This document shows, one piece after another, positions 63,270 to 64,000 of a stretch of 64,000 bases of DNA. Below the pieces are notes generated by a model. It ran no database searches. It worked only from the letters and a program-made list of their open reading frames with translations, and had not been told where the DNA came from. Within the stretch, counting starts at the first letter, position 1. Each line of letters opens with the position of its first letter. This stretch comes from Roseateles sp. (GTDB lineage Bacteria > Pseudomonadota > Gammaproteobacteria > Burkholderiales > Burkholderiaceae_C): NCBI GenBank assembly GCA_016790285.1, contig JAEUPJ010000083.1:1-64000 (forward strand). The letters are read 5' to 3'. The translations under genes and the position numbers were made by a program.

Positions 63270-64000
63270 TCAGGGCTTATGCCTAGATTTGGCGAGGTAG
63301 GCTTCGTCGGCCTTGCTGAGCCGCCCCGCGGCGCGTGCAGCCTCGATGAGGTCGGGACGCCGTGCGGCCGTGATCGCCAGCGACTGCTCGCGCCGCCAGC
63401 GCCGGATGTCCGCATGGTGGCCAGAGAGCAGCACGGGCGGCACGGCGCGCCCATCGGGCAGCACCTCCGGGCGGCTGTAGTGCGGGCAGTCCAGCAGGCC
63501 GTCGGAAAAGCTGTCCTGCTGGTGCGACTGCGCGTCACCCAGCACGCCATCCTGCAGGCGCGCCACGGCGTCAAGCAATGCCAGCGCGGGCAGCTCGCCG
63601 CCCGACAGCACGAAGTCGCCCAGGCTCAGTTCCAGCGTCACATGCCGGTCCAGCACTCGCTGGTCAATGCCCTCGTACCGGCCGCACAGCAGCACGGCGC
63701 CCGGGCCCGCTGCGAGTTCGGCCACGCGGGATTGGTCCAGGCGCGCCCCGGTCGGCGTGAAGTGGATGACCGCTGGCGCGTCACCGCCACGATCAGCGGT
63801 GACGGCCGTGAGCGCCCTCTCGAGCGGCTCGGCCAGCATCACCATCCCGGGTCCACCGCCATAGGTGCGGTCGTCCACGCGGCGGTAGTTGTCGTCAGCG
63901 AAGTCGCGCAGTGGCCACAGGCGCACGTCGACCTGGCGGCTCTCGAAGGCACGCCGCGTGACGCCGTGCGTCAGGTGCGGCGCGAACAGCTCCGGGAAGA
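63270..64000 (-). CDS. trmD: tRNA (guanine-37-N1)-methyltransferase (5' end cut by window edge)
   Basis: Methylates G37 next to the anticodon to prevent frameshifting. 242 residues are visible, from [13 protein letters not shown] onward, and about nine N-terminal residues lie outside the window. The trefoil-knot SAM site shows [15 protein letters not shown] and [15 protein letters not shown]. An earlier substrate loop reads [11 protein letters not shown]. It is upstream of rplS. Confidence 0.97.
   Translation of the reverse strand, partial: FPELFAPHLTHGVTRRAFESRQVDVRLWPLRDFADDNYRRVDDRTYGGGPGMVMLAEPLERALTAVTADRGGDAPAVIHFTPTGARLDQSRVAELAAGPGAVLLCGRYEGIDQRVLDRHVTLELSLGDFVLSGGELPALALLDAVARLQDGVLGDAQSHQQDSFSDGLLDCPHYSRPEVLPDGRAVPPVLLSGHHADIRRWRREQSLAITAARRPDLIEAARAAGRLSKADEAYLAKSRHKP

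Overview
The window is a gene-dense, very GC-rich stretch of bacterial chromosome. It is most likely from a betaproteobacterium of the order Burkholderiales, near Rubrivivax, Roseateles or Mitsuaria (Sphaerotilaceae-like). The pointers are an intracellular PHB depolymerase with the Cupriavidus-type catalytic residues, a 6S RNA lying between zapA and an EVE-domain gene, a PEP-CTERM/PrsT pair with a sigma-54-type promoter, a PimC/PimD-like acyl-CoA dehydrogenase pair, and the rplS-trmD order. The assignment is inference from gene content; no rRNA or tRNA gene was found. No intergenic gap exceeds about 300 bases, and no IS element, prophage or CRISPR array was seen.

Layout. 1-8494: 5' part of uvrB, an aromatic/aspartate aminotransferase, phaZ, a lone rnfB followed by nth, a zapB-like gene plus zapA, 6S RNA, an EVE-domain protein, a TauE/SafE exporter and a cyclophilin. 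8502-10690: Fur-box-controlled feoA-feoB. 10755-22556: a dense signalling island of two divergent operons. The minus operon holds a receiver/kinase lacking its phospho-histidine, a UrtA/AmiC-like substrate-binding protein without a transporter, and a large hybrid kinase with HPt. The plus operon holds two more hybrid kinases and an HD-GYP cyclic-di-GMP phosphodiesterase. 22581-29495: trhO, an alpha/beta hydrolase, then a polar amino-acid ABC operon with two binding proteins and an embedded AstE/aspartoacylase-like deacylase. 29492-34302: oligopeptidase A, a secreted coiled-coil protein, yaeQ and argG.

34308-34445 contains a textbook LexA box and promoter directly in front of an unannotated 26-residue cationic, tryptophan-rich peptide gene. 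This is the most novel item in the window. 34469-41600: a LigE-like ligase, murB, yajQ, a retropepsin-like protease, prsT and a PEP-CTERM surface protein. 41703-46363: an acyl-CoA dehydrogenase pair, a DUF3617 protein, rsuA and ribF. 46436-50548: ileS, lspA and a DUF2189 membrane protein. 50583-58723: a PAS histidine kinase, a quinone oxidoreductase, an RluA-type pseudouridine synthase, an SDR, a Tim44-like protein, an S9 peptidase and an acyltransferase. 58693-62724: a late cobalamin-assembly cluster (cobC, cobS, cobT, a cobD-like gene) and a CoA-pyrophosphatase-type Nudix gene. 62792-64000: rplS and a 5'-truncated trmD.

Many adjacent genes overlap by 1-4 bases (ATGA or GTGA), which indicates translational coupling in operons. 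Long open frames antisense to real genes are common here and are a by-product of the GC-rich third codon positions.
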